Origin: Linepithema humile
Lineage: Eukaryota > Arthropoda > Insecta > Hymenoptera > Formicidae
Direction: 5' to 3'
NCBI RefSeq assembly: GCF_040581485.1
Contig: NC_090133.1
Location: forward strand, 26,500,139 to 26,564,138
DNA length: 64,000 nt
Positions within the stretch are counted from its first letter, which is position 1. Each line of letters starts with the position of its first letter. Below the pieces are notes generated by a model. It searched no databases. It saw only the letters and a program-made list of their open reading frames with translations, and was not told where the DNA came from. The position numbers and the translations under genes are program-made. This document shows, piece after piece, positions 32,555 through 44,600 of the stretch.

Positions 32555-33480
32555 CGCGCCGGGGCCACGTCGTACGTGATGCATTAAATTGTTGCCAGGC
32601 TTCAATATTTATAGGCCGTATCATGGTCATAATAATAATATTAACCGGATTCCGTTTGCTTACCTATCGATAATTCAGCCGGACCGTAACAGCCCAGCTA
32701 CAAACAAAACGCGTTGCCCGCGTATGTATTGATTCATTACTTTTGTATGATCAATAATGCCGGCGTGTGTTGTTGCATTTCTTGATTCGCTTTTTGAATC
32801 CGGCTCGGCCGTGCGAATTAATTACAGCCAGAGAGAGAGTCCACGTGTTATTGATACAACGAACGTTATTATTACAACTCGGGATAAAAAGAATCAATTA
32901 AACGGAAGAGAAAGAAAGGCCGTTTAATAATGCCGTTACCGGTCGGCGTTTAATATTCAGAGAGGGAGTAAAAATTGCAATCGGTTGCGCGCTGACCCTT
33001 TCCGATTCGCAGCGAGCGAATCATGGCAATCGGAACGAAAAATCTCGCGATCGACGGGACAAAAAGAGATCTCCCTCGGTTCAGTGACCAGTGGTCAGTC
33101 TCTTTTCTTCATCGCGCCATTAGCCGCGCCGGCGACAATGCAACTAAATTCTTGCGTGCGGTCAGTTGATCATTAATAAGCAATTATTCGACACCTCATT
33201 AGACCGCGCAAGATTTTGCGCGACAAAAGACCACCGGAGCGAGCGAGCGAGAGAGAGAGAAAACAAGACGTAGCGAGAAGACGAGGACGTATACGTGCAA
33301 AACGATGTATAGATGCACACAGTCAAGTTCTATGTGCCTTTCTATTAGAGCAGTCAGCGCCCGGAGGCATCGGCACCCCTCTGTCCATTCCTGTTACTGA
33401 ACCGAACTAGTCACCGCTGGTCAGTCAACGGGGTGGATTGAGAAAGCCGCCGCGACGCTCTTTACATTTTTTTCCGTAAG
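32555..33480. other. Motif-dense, enhancer-like region
   Basis: GC-moderate DNA with a TATCGATA DRE-type octamer (32665-32672) and many homeodomain-type cores (TGATTCATTA, TTGATTCGC, TAATTACAG, repeated TTAAT). It also has TGACCA-G-TGGTCA (a 13-bp dyad near 33084) and a (GAGC)(GA) run at 33237. No coding frame stands out. A developmental enhancer is possible but is inference from motif density. Confidence 0.25.
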
Positions 33481-33512
33481 CGCGGACCAGAATATCAACG
33501 AACAATTTCACA

Positions 33513-33619
33513 AATATAATTTTCTTTTCGATTATGAATAAAAGTTAGTATTTATCATTTCACGACGCAAAATATAATTTTCTCTTCGATTGTGAATAAA
33601 AATTAATATTCATCATTCG
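33513..33619 (+). repeat. 58-bp tandem duplication
   Basis: AATATAATTTTCTTTTCGAT (33513) and AATATAATTTTCTCTTCGAT (33571) start two copies that match for about 49 of 58 bases (with GAATAAAA and TTATCATT/TTCATCATT). Two copies only. Confidence 0.8.
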
Positions 33620-33726
33620 GACAATGAATAATAACAATATAACGAATATTAATCAAACTATTATATATGTTTGTCAAATTAATATTGTAAAATAAGACTT
33701 GTCGGTTCGATAAAATTTTCGTGCCA

Positions 33727-33804
33727 AAAATGGCGTTAGAATGGAAAATATATCTCGGAATATTGAGCTTTAAATATCTTCGATACACAACGAAGAAATA
33801 TTGA
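33727..33804 (+). other. YY1/PHO motif over an ATG opening a 24-codon frame
   Basis: CCAAAAATGGCG has excellent insect start context and a GCCATTTT core on the minus strand. The ATG at 33730 opens MALEWKIYLGILSFKYLRYT..., ending at TGA 33802-33804. It is too short to judge as a protein. It is listed because the same motif-plus-ATG arrangement recurs in the window. Confidence 0.15.
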
Positions 33805-35400
33805 AGAGTATCTCGTGACGGCACGGATGCGGGAGGGGACACGAGGGGATGTAGATGATTGCACCGGGGTAGGAAAGGAAAGAGATAGCGCGCGGTGGGC
33901 GCATGCGGATGGTAGTCGCGAACATATAAGTAAAGTTTGTTCGCAACTTATAATAGGGACGCCCCCCTGCCACCTTCTCCTACACCTCCCCCGTCCCCCT
34001 CGCCGCACATCACGGGAAGGATGAGGTACCAAGGTTTGAAGCTAGGTTACTCCCGCGGACGAACTTGCACGGTAATAGACCGTGTGCAGGTGCAATCTAC
34101 GGCGGCAGGCAAATTGCAAAGAGGACTGGCACAGGCAGGACGTGGTTATCGATGCTTTGTGCGCAGTTCTCGCAGTTGCATTCCCCACTGCGCTCGCGCG
34201 CGTCCGTATTGGTGGTGTGGAAATGTAGATGTACACAGCGCGAGAGAGCTGAGAGCGGAAAACGCGATCATCATCGCGAGCGATTTCCGACAATGTCGAA
34301 AATGACGCGAGCGCAGAGGGGGAGAGAGAGAGAGAGACAGAGAGAAAGAGCGACTCGTGCCGCTCGTGTGACCCGCTTTTCGTTACGACGAAAGATTATC
34401 TGAAGAATTATCTGGATGGAAATGGTAACGCCTCTCTCGTTCGTGGGCACCCTTCTGTGCCAGGCCCATCGAGGCCCTAGGCGGGGCCTACTCGATCCCT
34501 CGTAGAATCCACGGCATTGTGAATATGGACGTTGGCTCACCCCACAGAAGGAAATTTATCGCAACCGTCGCACACGTAGCGATTTACCGTGATGATGTTT
34601 GCATGTAGAAAAATATTTGTACAAAAATTGCGTATTCTTTCTTATCTTTTACAAGAGGACGTTTTATAGAGAGTTTTTACGGGGGAAATTTGTAACCAAA
34701 ATGAGCCAACAACGAGCAAGTTAAGGTTTACAAGTTATTCGATGATAGAATAATAAAAAAAAAATAGCGATCGCATAGGGATGAGCGGTAAAGCTTTCGT
34801 GCACTTTATGAACCTTTAAGTGGCTCTAAACCTTGCATATCGCAACTGAAAGGATAATGCTCGACGCGGGGAAACCTCGCGAATTTCCTCGTCAAGCCTT
34901 ACGTTTAGTCCTACCCGAGCCACCCATTTAATAGCCACTTTCTGCACGTTCTTCATCCATCTCTGCGGTTATATTTCCGACCATTTTGGAAATGCTCATT
35001 TGAAATTTTTCTCAATTCGATTCTAGAGCCACGTATTCAGTTTGCATAAAAAGTATTTTCTTAAAATTTGTTAATTATTTTTCAAAAATTATTATTTTAG
35101 ATTAATTATAATTTATTATGGAATATGTTAAACAACATCGAGATGAAGTTGCATTCGTCAATTACATCTACGTAGGAACGTAATTATTTTGAAAAAAAAA
35201 AATTTATCTTGCAATAAAAATTTCTTTTTCGCAGTATAATAAGGGATGGTTCATAAACTCTCGTACATGCAGTCGATATTAAAAACTTTCGACGTTTTTT
35301 CCAAGCCACTGTAGATGCCGGCCTGATGTAATTCTTGTCGGTAATGCTGCTCGGAAGGGTTGAAACGAGAAACGATAGATAGCGCTTACGACCACATTGC
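33805..35400. other. CpG-rich then AT-rich DNA, no gene recognised
   Basis: 33805-34560 is CpG-rich, with a (GA)n run at 34320-34352. 34560-35250 is AT-rich. Frames are short and overlapping. Nothing identifiable. Confidence 0.35.
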
Positions 35401-35411
35401 AAAAAATAAGT

Positions 35412-35464
35412 GAGGGGTGACTGATGCGAGGGGTGGCCGATGCAAGGGACGACTGATGCGAAGG
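35412..35464 (+). repeat. 16-bp minisatellite, 3.3 copies
   Basis: Units GAGGGGTGACTGATGC (35412-35427, first base T), GAGGGGTGGCCGATGC (35428-35443), AAGGGACGACTGATGC (35444-35459), then GAAGG. A single inverted, diverged copy (CATCGTTTCACCCCTC, about 35543-35558) follows 80 bp downstream. Confidence 0.8.
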
Positions 35465-35959
35465 TTAATGTTTTTTTTTGAGTTTACCCTCAATATTTGT
35501 GACCATGGATTGCGTTGAAAAAATTTTACCCTTTATTGTTAGCCATCGTTTCACCCCTCAATGCGTAATCCCGATGATGCGGATTTAAAAACACACATAT
35601 TTTTTATTGAATAAAAATGAATTCTGAATTGAAATGCGTTATTAATAGTACGTTATGTCGAATAAAGATTACTACTTGTACGTCAGAGCTTTATTTTGGT
35701 GTAAAATTATTTATTTTATACATTATTTATACCTTTTTATTTATTTTTTTACGTTTCTAATATAGTAAATTAAATAAATCTTTGGCGGCAAAGTAATCAT
35801 AATCTTTCTTGGAAATTTAATATTGCACAAATATCCGAAGGATTCAATTGATACCGTCGGATTGCAAAAAGCACTTTCGACCCCATAGCAATTATTCGCC
35901 ACCCTCGACTCGCTTTCCAAATTCTTCCGTCCGTCTGCCCGTCCGTCCTCTCCCGCCAG
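35465..35959. other. AT-rich stretch leading to pyrimidine tract
   Basis: AT-rich to about 35800. 35920-35959 is a strong pyrimidine tract ending CCTCTCCCGCCAG, a near-ideal 3' splice signal on the + strand. Confidence 0.3.
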
Positions 35960-36152
35960 GAGAATTATTAAAACCCAGATTGAGACGAGAACGATCATCC
36001 ACGAAATTCTCGCTCGCGGGCACGAAACGAAACCGGGCTTGATTCGCCCGCTAATCAGACCGGCATGCCCACCAGCCAGTTTCCTACGCTTTGCGTTGCG
36101 CGGAGAATCACATAAGCTCCCAAAAACCAAACATTCCAAACTCGAAGTCTAA
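35960..36152 (+). CDS. Possible 3'-terminal exon after a strong acceptor
   Basis: A long pyrimidine tract (35922-35957) ends in CCAG, giving one of the best 3' splice sites in the window. From 35961 a frame stays open for 63 codons (RIIKTQIETRTIIHEILARG...KHSKLEV) to TAA 36150-36152. The frame is also open upstream through the pyrimidine tract to a stop near 35885. Codon-position GC is nearly flat, which argues against coding. The opposite strand is open too, over 35741-36139, with a hydrophobic stretch ISWMIVLVSIWVLIILLAG but no early ATG. Either frame could be chance. Confidence 0.15.
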
Positions 36153-38520
36153 AACGCCATTTCTATGCAAGTGTAATAAAATAGGCGTAGAGAACAAGGA
36201 GAGATATTTTGTTTGTGTGGAAATTGTACATGTTCCTTTCTCGTTATGCTAGCAAAATGAAAGATTTCTCTTTGTGGAAAAGCGGTATCAATCAAACTGA
36301 CAGGGAATAATTGAATTTTTATAATAAAAGGTATTTGTTAGCTGTTATAATTATTGAAATTATTCTATATTCAAAAATTAATCGATAGTCGCAAATAATT
36401 TTGCTGTAACATCAATGCGGTGTGTTATTCTTGTTCCTGCGTAATCGTTTTCAATAAATCGAGTTCTAGTGTAAAATCTGCCATCGAAGACGGGCTTCTT
36501 TGATGACGCGGTCGGCGCGGAAGGTTCTTGCGATGAGCAGGCTTCTCTCTTTCAAGGCCATGTCTCGCGGGGCGTCGATTTCGCGTTCTTCGTACTCTCT
36601 CTTGGAAAGAGCAACAAAAGGCTGGCACCCCAACTGTTCCCGCTCGTACAGTTATAAAACGCTTGTTACTGCCGCTGGTTCTCGCAATGTTTAATAATTA
36701 CAACGACCGAGAGGCGGCGCGGGGGGGAAGACGGGTGGCAGTCAGATAAAGCTAAGTGAGAAAGAAAGCGCGCACGGAAAGTCGGCGGAGAGAGAGCCGG
36801 AGGAAAAGGTGAACGGCGATGGGCAGAGAAGGGGGTGTTTAGAACGAAAGGAACGGACGGCAGCGAGACTGCACGATGGGGTTGAAGAGGGTGGTGAAAG
36901 TGCGCGGGGGGTCGGCGGCGGGAGATGAGGCTGAAGGACGTCGGAGGGGGCGAGCTCCGTAGACGGAGGTTAGAGGTGGCGAAGAAGGTTCGCCGTGGAA
37001 GAAACGAAGGCTAACGCGAAGAAGCGGGAGCGAGAAAGGAGAAAAAGGAGAACGAGAAAAGACGCGGGGGAAGAGAGAGAGAAAGAGAGAAAGAAAGAAA
37101 GAGAGAAGAAACGAGAGGCGATCCACGGCTGTTGGGATCTTCGTGAGAGAACGAGCCAGGGAAGGAAAAAGGGGGGAAAATAAATTGAAAGCAAAATTGT
37201 ACTCGCACAAGAAAATGGAATTATTCCTCGACGCTGTTCCACCGAGATACGAAGAAAAAGAAGGGTAGCGGAGGCGGGAGGGCGGTAAGGTTGTCCGAGA
37301 TGGATTCGGGCTCCATTGTGTTCGCAGGAAGAACCGGAAGAGGAGGCAAGGCGGCAGCGGGAGGGCGGGGGGCCGAGTCGGAGGGGGACGAGCGGCAGCG
37401 GTGCCGGCGATGTCGAGGTGGAAGGGTGGAAAGTGGCGGACGCGCGCGGAGGAGGCTGGGTGGGTGGCGATGGCGGGAGAAAGACCCGCGTTTCTTCGAG
37501 AAATTTTCTTACGGAGGGTAGCTGAGTCGGACGATAAAAGAAAGGCGCGCTCCCGGCTGCGCCGGGCTTTCTTCAATTTCGCAGGCTAATCGCCGGCAAT
37601 GCGATATCGCGCAGGATATACGTTTTCTCTCGTATCGATGCGTGAACATCCGATCTATCACTGTATCGCTCGTCGCCTGGCCAAACTCACCGCCGGAGGA
37701 GGAACAAAGTGCGTTCATTTGCTGGACGATTTAACTCTCCCATAGTTTCATTCTGTTGCACGTCCTGGAAGCCATTCGCCAACGAGTTCGTCCTGGGCCA
37801 TTACATTTCTTACAAATCCTCAAGCGTCTCCAAGAGTCGCCGTTATTTCGCAGCGCGCGTTCGATACAATCATCTAATTAACGGCGCAACTTCTTGCTCC
37901 GTAACCTAACTGGTGTAGGATAAAAGCCGTTCTAACGACACTGCGGTCAAAGCGAATCGAAGAGAGTGCGCGGACCGGACTTGACGAGACACCGGTACTC
38001 GGCCCGTACACGGTCCGTTCTTGAAGGCCCTCCAACGGCATGAGCAATAGCCGAAGCGGCAGTAGCGTCAACGCGGGGAACGCGGCCCGTAACTAAGTTC
38101 CGCTGATAATGGCAATTAACGGAAAACACACAACTGAGGTAATGATATTCCCACGCGTACGTCGGGGCGCGCGTCGCATAGCACACAGACGTCGGTATCC
38201 GACGACGGTGTGTCTCGGTTGGGCGGAATGGGCGAGGAGGTGGTTTCTGTGTACCGCCGAGCCTACCGCCCGTTCGCTCTTGGTCTTTTGAATGCGACCT
38301 CCGTGCAGCTGCCTTGTACGTTAGGGTATCTATCTATCCATCCATTTATCGGGTGGCGTCGGAGCGGGTGGCGGGAGGACGACGGCTGTAGCGGGTAGGA
38401 CGAAGAAGGTGGATGCCAGTGAGGGCGGATGGTAGGTACTTACGTCCTCTCAGCATCGCTAATTACCGAACGATACTGCGCGCGTACATACGCGCGCGGT
38501 CGACGATGGAGAACGCGGTA
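36153..38520. other. CpG- and purine-rich region, no gene recognised
   Basis: 36160-36470 is AT-rich. 36700-37580 is strongly purine-rich on the + strand (AAGAGAGAAAGAAAG around 36980-37190), triplex-prone and the source of a 245-codon Ser/Leu/Phe/Arg frame on the minus strand that I reject. The GC-rich remainder shows nothing identifiable, except a minus-strand GTAAGTACC donor-like site near 38437. Confidence 0.35.
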
Positions 38521-39780
38521 TACTAAGTGAAGTGATCGAAAAAATCGATCGCGCTCAATTTCTATTTGAGAGACGTGCGATAGGAATATCCGCGCGACGT
38601 CAAAACTCAACAGATGTTTAAAAAGTAAAGAACATTCAAGAATATGTAAAGAATATCTAAAACGAAAAAGAGAATGCTTTCTAGATACTTTTATCACGCC
38701 GATGCTAATTTAGTTTTCAAGTTATGTTTGGTTAATTTTTGCTTTGTCTGGCATTTTCAATAAACACATTTGTATTGTATTATTGTAATGTTTAACAGTC
38801 ATTTTTAAATAATTTTTCATTCTTACACTTTATGCAGAGATGCATACGTCTGCGAAAAAATGTCGGAATGCTGGCAACAATAATTGTTATTCGATACGGC
38901 TGCTACATTAGGATATTCGAACGAGGGGTTCGACTAAGCTTCATTTCCAAGGACAATCGTTGTTTCAGCATCTTTCTTCCCCTTTCTGTTTTTCTCGCAG
39001 GCTTCGCTTTACTCCCTCCACTCATTTCGAATCGAATAAATGGAACCTCTGTGTCGAGCTTACTTCTATAATTAGAATTAATTCTACGGTGATAGCAACC
39101 GATAAAAATGGCTCCTTGCACCGAGCGAAAAGAGCAACCCATCTTTTGGCGTCGAAATTAAAAAAAAAAAAAAAAAAAAATTAATACAACTTCATAAACC
39201 TCTTCTAAAGGCATTATGCTTTTATTATTAATAGAACTGAATGAAGTCTATTAATGTTCGCTAAAGTTTGCAGTAAACTGTACAAGAGCGGCTTTTACGA
39301 TAATTATGTTGTAAACGAGTATTTTGCGTTGGTGTTATGTTGGTGACAAAGCGCTTTGAAAGAAGCCACAAGAAACACGCATCAGCCAGCACGTGGCTTC
39401 GATGTAGCAGGCTTGTCGGGCCTGCAATGTTAGAAGCGTGTTGCGCTTTGCAAATAATTCTAATTAATTTATATTATCCGCAAGCATACAACGTCTCGCC
39501 GTAAAACATTGCGCACCAACAAGTAATAAAGTTACCCGACTTCAAGTCCCGCTGATAAACTTACGACACGTGGTAGCTGCCACGAGTGGCTCTGATGGAT
39601 ATTAATATTTTTCAGAGTGAGCGCATCGTTCTGCTGGCAGAGCTGTAAAAGGAAAAGAACGAGGAAGAAGAGGTGTGAAAGTGGGAAAGAAACAGGCGTT
39701 CCGTTAAAGAACCGAGCGAGAAGGATGTGAAACATACGGGAGAATCCTTCGACGAGCGAGTGAGACGCGCAGGCGAAAGC
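38521..39780. other. AT-rich stretch, no gene recognised
   Basis: AT-rich to 39540. It has a YY1/PHO motif over an ATG (AAAATGGC 39105-39112, 17-codon frame) 50 bp before an A21 run. 39380-39430 is GC-richer. Nothing else is recognised. Confidence 0.3.
39160..39180 (+). repeat. A21 homopolymer
   Basis: Twenty-one A. No target-site duplication or retroposon body recognised. Confidence 0.9.
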
Positions 39781-39813
39781 ATGAGTTCGCACGCGAAAGC
39801 GAAAACCACAGAG
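39781..39813 (+). CDS. Weak candidate first coding exon (11 codons)
   Basis: ATG (A at -3) opens MSSHAKAKTTE and meets an in-frame AG/GTAAGA donor at 39814. The upstream frame is also open. No downstream exon could be paired with it. One of several ATG-to-donor stretches that are individually weak. Confidence 0.12.
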
Positions 39814-41349
39814 GTAAGACACCCTTAAAACATCCGTGCAGCTTCCATCTTGCCGATATTATTGACGTTTTTTGCCACCCCTATTTTTCCACCTCCTCCT
39901 CCTCCTCCGCCACCCATCGTCACGGTGGGGTCGAACAGGGTGGCCCAGGGACGAAGAAGTAGCAGGGGCGAAGGGGATTGCCAACTAGAAGCGAGAAGGG
40001 GGATGAGGATGGCTGCTGGATGGCGGTAGGGGAGGAGAGGGAGAGTAAGACGGCTCTTATTCGCGCGGGCTTTTTAGAATACTTTATTGACTGAGCCTTC
40101 GTGGAACGAGGTGGCTGCGGGGGGGGAGGCGGCCAGGGGGAGGAAGGGTGGCCAGAGGGTGGTACTGTCGGCGGACAGGCGGGGGATCGAGAGGAAGGGG
40201 GGAGGAAGGCGATGGGCAGAGGGCGGGGTGCGCGGAGGTGCACTTCGAAGGAAGGATGAGAAACGAGGGAAAAACATTAGGAAACGCCGCGAGCGAGACG
40301 AGGACGATGAGAAAAGAGAGAAAAGGAGTCGGTTGGCTTGCTCTCGTTTTTGAATTTAAATACCAGACCGTAAGAGAGAGCGGCGAGGAGCCGCTCGCAG
40401 GTCCCCAGGAGCCCCTGCAGCCGGAAAACCCCCGTGACTCTGACACTGTCTTTGCGAGAAATTAATGAAGCGAAGTGGGTACCACGGTTGAGATGCCGGC
40501 AGCGCGCGGCAGCCTCCTTGATCTCTTTCTTCCCCTTTCTCGATTTCTCTTTATTCCACGCTGTCGCTCTCTCGTAGTTTCTACATTCGCGAGCCTGACA
40601 CCCGCGCGCGCTTATTCAGGCGCAATGTACGGTGTGTAGAGACAAACCCGACGTACACAAGCTACATTAACAACCGGACAGTTTTCATCCGATAAGGATT
40701 ACAATATATATATATACGGAAAAATGTTTTACAGAATTTTTGCTCGTTAAAAATTAAACAACGTTTCCTCTTAAGATAAAACAATATTTTTCGATGTTCT
40801 TATCTGTTCGGTAGAAATAAAAAAGATGATTTGTTCTTAAAAGCTTTCTCAACAATCAAGAATAGTTGTAATTTATGTCGTATGGTAGATAAACTTTATC
40901 GACTTCATTAAGTTTCTCGAAAAGTAAAAGTTTCGCTCGAAGATATACGTTATATATGCTGTAAAGAATTTCTTTCTTCGCTGCTGCTCGAAATGCAGGA
41001 AGTGGCGAGAATAAAAAAAAAAACATGTACGGAGAATCGTCCGAAATCAGAAGGGGATTGAATTCGTGCTGCGTGCCGGGGCCAGGATCTGGGCCATATG
41101 TCGAGTGACCCTTCGAGCTGACCCTACAGCCAGCAACCATTTGCTCGGTACCTTCAATAAGATCACGGTACAGTCTTGATCACAAACTCCTCGAAACTGC
41201 TGTTGCGAAACTTTATTGAAGTCTCGCTGGGAGTGCATTGTTTTGGCGTGCTTTTAGACAAACCTCATTTGATAATCAAATGCACAATATAAACAATACA
41301 AAGTTATATAATTTATTCTAAACATTGCTTTATCTTATTAAGAAGATAC

Positions 41350-41350
<1 letters not shown>
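39814..41350. other. CpG-rich then AT-rich, no gene recognised
   Basis: 39880-40480 is G/purine-rich on + (G-runs at 40119-40147 are quadruplex-prone), giving Pro/Ser-rich minus frames. 40650-41000 is AT-rich with a short (AT)n at 40704-40716. Nothing identifiable. Confidence 0.35.

Positions 41351-41394
<44 letters not shown>
41351..41394. repeat. (TA)22 microsatellite
   Basis: Forty-four uninterrupted bases of TA, cruciform-prone. Confidence 0.95.
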
Positions 41395-41400
<6 letters not shown>

Positions 41401-44400
41401 CATACGACGTTAATTACTTTCGATTCGTTATTGACTGGCATCAGACATTCTTTTTAAAACTCTCAATTGCACGCGTAAAATGTCATTACGCGAAACGATT
41501 ACTACGAACAAAGGGCGTCATAATGCTTCTCTTAATTCTTTCCTGAATAATCGTGACCGGAAAGGACACCTCGGAGCTAGCCCATCTTTCTAGCGTTAAA
41601 ACGGTTTACGAGCGTGTAATTGCCGCGTTCACCAACTCCGCTAAGCTTTTGCAAACATCATTATCCATTCTTCGCCTCGCGAGAATGTAATTAACGTGCC
41701 GCTTGCGTAGTAACGGTGGGCCGAAAAATATCGCGTCCGGCGGCACATCGCGAGTCGAGAATTCCTCAACTCGTGATCCGATCCGTCGTCGGACGACGTG
41801 GAAGCCGAATTTAAGCGGGTCTGATCGGGAATGACGAATTCCAAAGGTAATGAGGGTCGACGGCTCGGAACTCGGATCGAAGTCGATTTTGATTTTCATC
41901 TCCCTTCTTTGAGACTTTCGCGGGTGGGCTTTTCCCGAGAGAAAGGGCTTCGGCGAGAAGAAAAGGGCACGAAGGGGCGGCGAGGAAAAACAGAAAGAGG
42001 GCGGCCGAGAGGACGGGGGAACCGGCAGGAAGAAAGCGAGACGGAGATCGAAAAAGAGGACGATGCTCCTTCTCCACCTCGGCTCGAGGTGGAAAACTTT
42101 CTAATCGAGAATTATGAAAGTTATTTGCTATGCCGGGGCTTTGGAAGAAGGGTGGCCTGCCGGGGCGGTGAGGCCGCCGGGGGGAGAAATGCAGAAGGAT
42201 AAAGGAAGAAGGATGAAGCTTTAGCGGACTCGAGCGAAGAGCTCGGTGGAATCGGAAAAAAGGAAGGAACGCCCAAGGCAAATCGGTAATTTCGTTCTGC
42301 GCGTGCGGCTATGATATTTCCAACCGTTTGCCCCCCGCGCCGAACCCCGTTCTCGTTCCCTCCGCGCGTCGCCATCCCGTGGCCCGCTCTTACTCCTTGT
42401 CTTCTCTATACCACCCCTCCGGAGAAAGTAGCTAGACTCTCGAGCTCTGCAAAAGACAAGGCCGGGCGGGCGGCAAGCCGCGGGGATGGCGAGTGGGTGG
42501 TGTGGGAGGGGACGGGGGGATGCAAATTAAAATCCTCGCCATTTTCCCGTTTCTTATTTTCCACGGTGGTTCTCAACTGCTGCCACTGCGTCGGCTGATT
42601 AACAAGTCTGAAAATGCGACGCCGTGTGCGTGGAGAAAATTGGAAGGAAGAGGAATGTACTTATGTTGTATATACATATATGACACATTTATAAAGCATG
42701 ATACATTGAATCGTCACAGTAAATGCAAAATAAAGTTCACAATTCGTGATGATATTTCTGTTGTTACCATTCTGTTATATTGGAAAATTTAATTCGTCAG
42801 AAAGAAAAATGATGAAAAAGAAGTACAATTTTATGTCTTGCTTGTAAGAAAATGTAATGTACTATAAATTTACATCTCAAAGTTAGTTTTATTTGATAAT
42901 TTGCATCAATATTATTAATACGCACTGAAATATATTATAAAAATACAATAGCAATAACAATAATAAGTTACAATAAGGTGTTTTACGGCAAATCCAAAAA
43001 TACTTTTCTACTTTTAATAAATTCATGAATTTGAGAGGAATATGTATCCTTTTTGCACGCTACATATTCGCTTGTGGGGGCAAAATTTTTCCAAGTAATC
43101 CATGATTTCGTGTTTGATATCGAGACGGAAGTATCGGGAGCGTATTTTCGCAAGACAGTCGTCGTCCGCGACAACAGTTGCATTTGACAACCCCGCGCGG
43201 CTCCGGACTAAGACAGATTAAGTATTTTAAATTGAACAGAGGGAGACGTTCTGCGGCGGGGCACGGGGTTGTCGGAAGGATTGGTGGCCGGACCGAGAGG
43301 GTGGACGCGGGGAGGCAGTAGCCGTCGGAGAGTTGGGGGCTTTTTCCCTCCTTATCTGCCTCTCTCTTCGTTCTCTCCTGGCCGGAGGGAGTTCAGTTTT
43401 TATAATAAAGGACCGTAATTAATGCCGCCCTCCTTCCACCACCGTCTCCATCCGCCTTCGCCGTCTCTCTTCCTTCGTCATCCCCCGCGCTGGTCCACCC
43501 ACTCTCCCCCCCGTCAGTTCTCACCGGCTCCCTGTCCCGGAGAAGGGGAATCGAGAGAAACGCCCTGGGCACGACTTTTTCTTCCCTCGTAGCAAACGGC
43601 TGCGAAGTGTTTCGCCGTTTTCGAATTTTTCTCTTAATGTGTATTCTCCAGATAATCACGACTCTGTCCACGACACGCCGGCCAGTCAAAGTGGAACAAG
43701 ACGTTAAATTATTCACCGACATATACAACTCTTTAAATAACTTTCAGACACAATTTTCTGATGATTTAAAATTAACGATTTAATTTAAAAGAGTCGCAAA
43801 AGAAATTTATACAAATGCGTAATGATGTAGAAATTTTCAATCTTCGTTTCCTCACTCGATGCGCGCAATCTTGTCAAATAGTTGAAAATATTCCTATCTT
43901 CCTTCCATGTTCCGCAGTTTAGTTTAATGCACGCGAATGTTTGCTTGGATGTTAACGCACCGCCGTCGATAATCCGGCGTGTAGACATTAGTTAAATCAG
44001 CCGTGAAGCGTCGTGAAGTAGAGTGCGAGCTTGTCGTTCGATTGCATCGATTTAATTTCACATCGGGGTAACGCCGCGCATTGTAGCAACGCGGTCGCGC
44101 TGTAAGTCCATTACCTTCACCGGGTCATACCTCACCCTCCCCTCTCCGTCCCTCGATCCTCTCGAGAGATTCCTGAACTCCGGAAACTTGAGTCTCTGAC
44201 ACCGAAATGGATGCTTTTGATACGCGCGATTTATCTTAGCCGCGCTCCGTCGCCGAACGATGTCCTACCTTTCGACGTACGCTCGTCTTACCTCGAAGGA
44301 CGCGTTTTAAGAAAGTCAATTGTCCAGCAAACCGCACAGATAAACATTTCAACCAGTTTTCTAATAAATTCAGCTGTTACTCTTGCAATATTATAATTTA

Positions 44401-44600
44401 GAACGTTTACTTTTCGTAATAAACTTTTGCGCGAAATAAAATGTACAGATTTTTTTTGATTTTTTACATGAAAAATAACATTGCGATTAGAAAATTTGAA
44501 ACTGCGATTAGAAAAAATTCGTCTGATAAGTATTGATAATGATACAAGATTAACACTGATGTGAATGCAATTGTACGAGTTTGAACTCTCAAGTTTTGCA
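41395..44600. other. CpG-rich islands and AT-rich gaps, no gene recognised
   Basis: 41570-42600 is CpG-rich with purine tracts and a PHO/YY1 GCCATTTT (42538-42545). 42650-43050 is AT-rich. 43050-43720 is GC-rich. 43727-43795 is a weak foldback (ACTCTTT/AAAGAGT arms). The longest frames (156 and 123 codons, 41811-42281) overlap antisense and are composition-driven. Confidence 0.3.

Noticed and set aside
36839..37576. 245-codon minus-strand frame
   Set aside because: It is the complement of a long purine-rich tract; the product is Ser/Leu/Phe/Arg low complexity.
39105..39180. YY1-type ATG frame followed by A21 as a retroposed small gene
   Set aside because: The frame is only 17 codons, and no target-site duplication or polyadenylation signal was found, so the A-run is better read as a simple repeat.
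44075..44090. Partial match to miR-33 (GCATTGTAG)
   Set aside because: The match ends after nine bases and no complementary arm is nearby.
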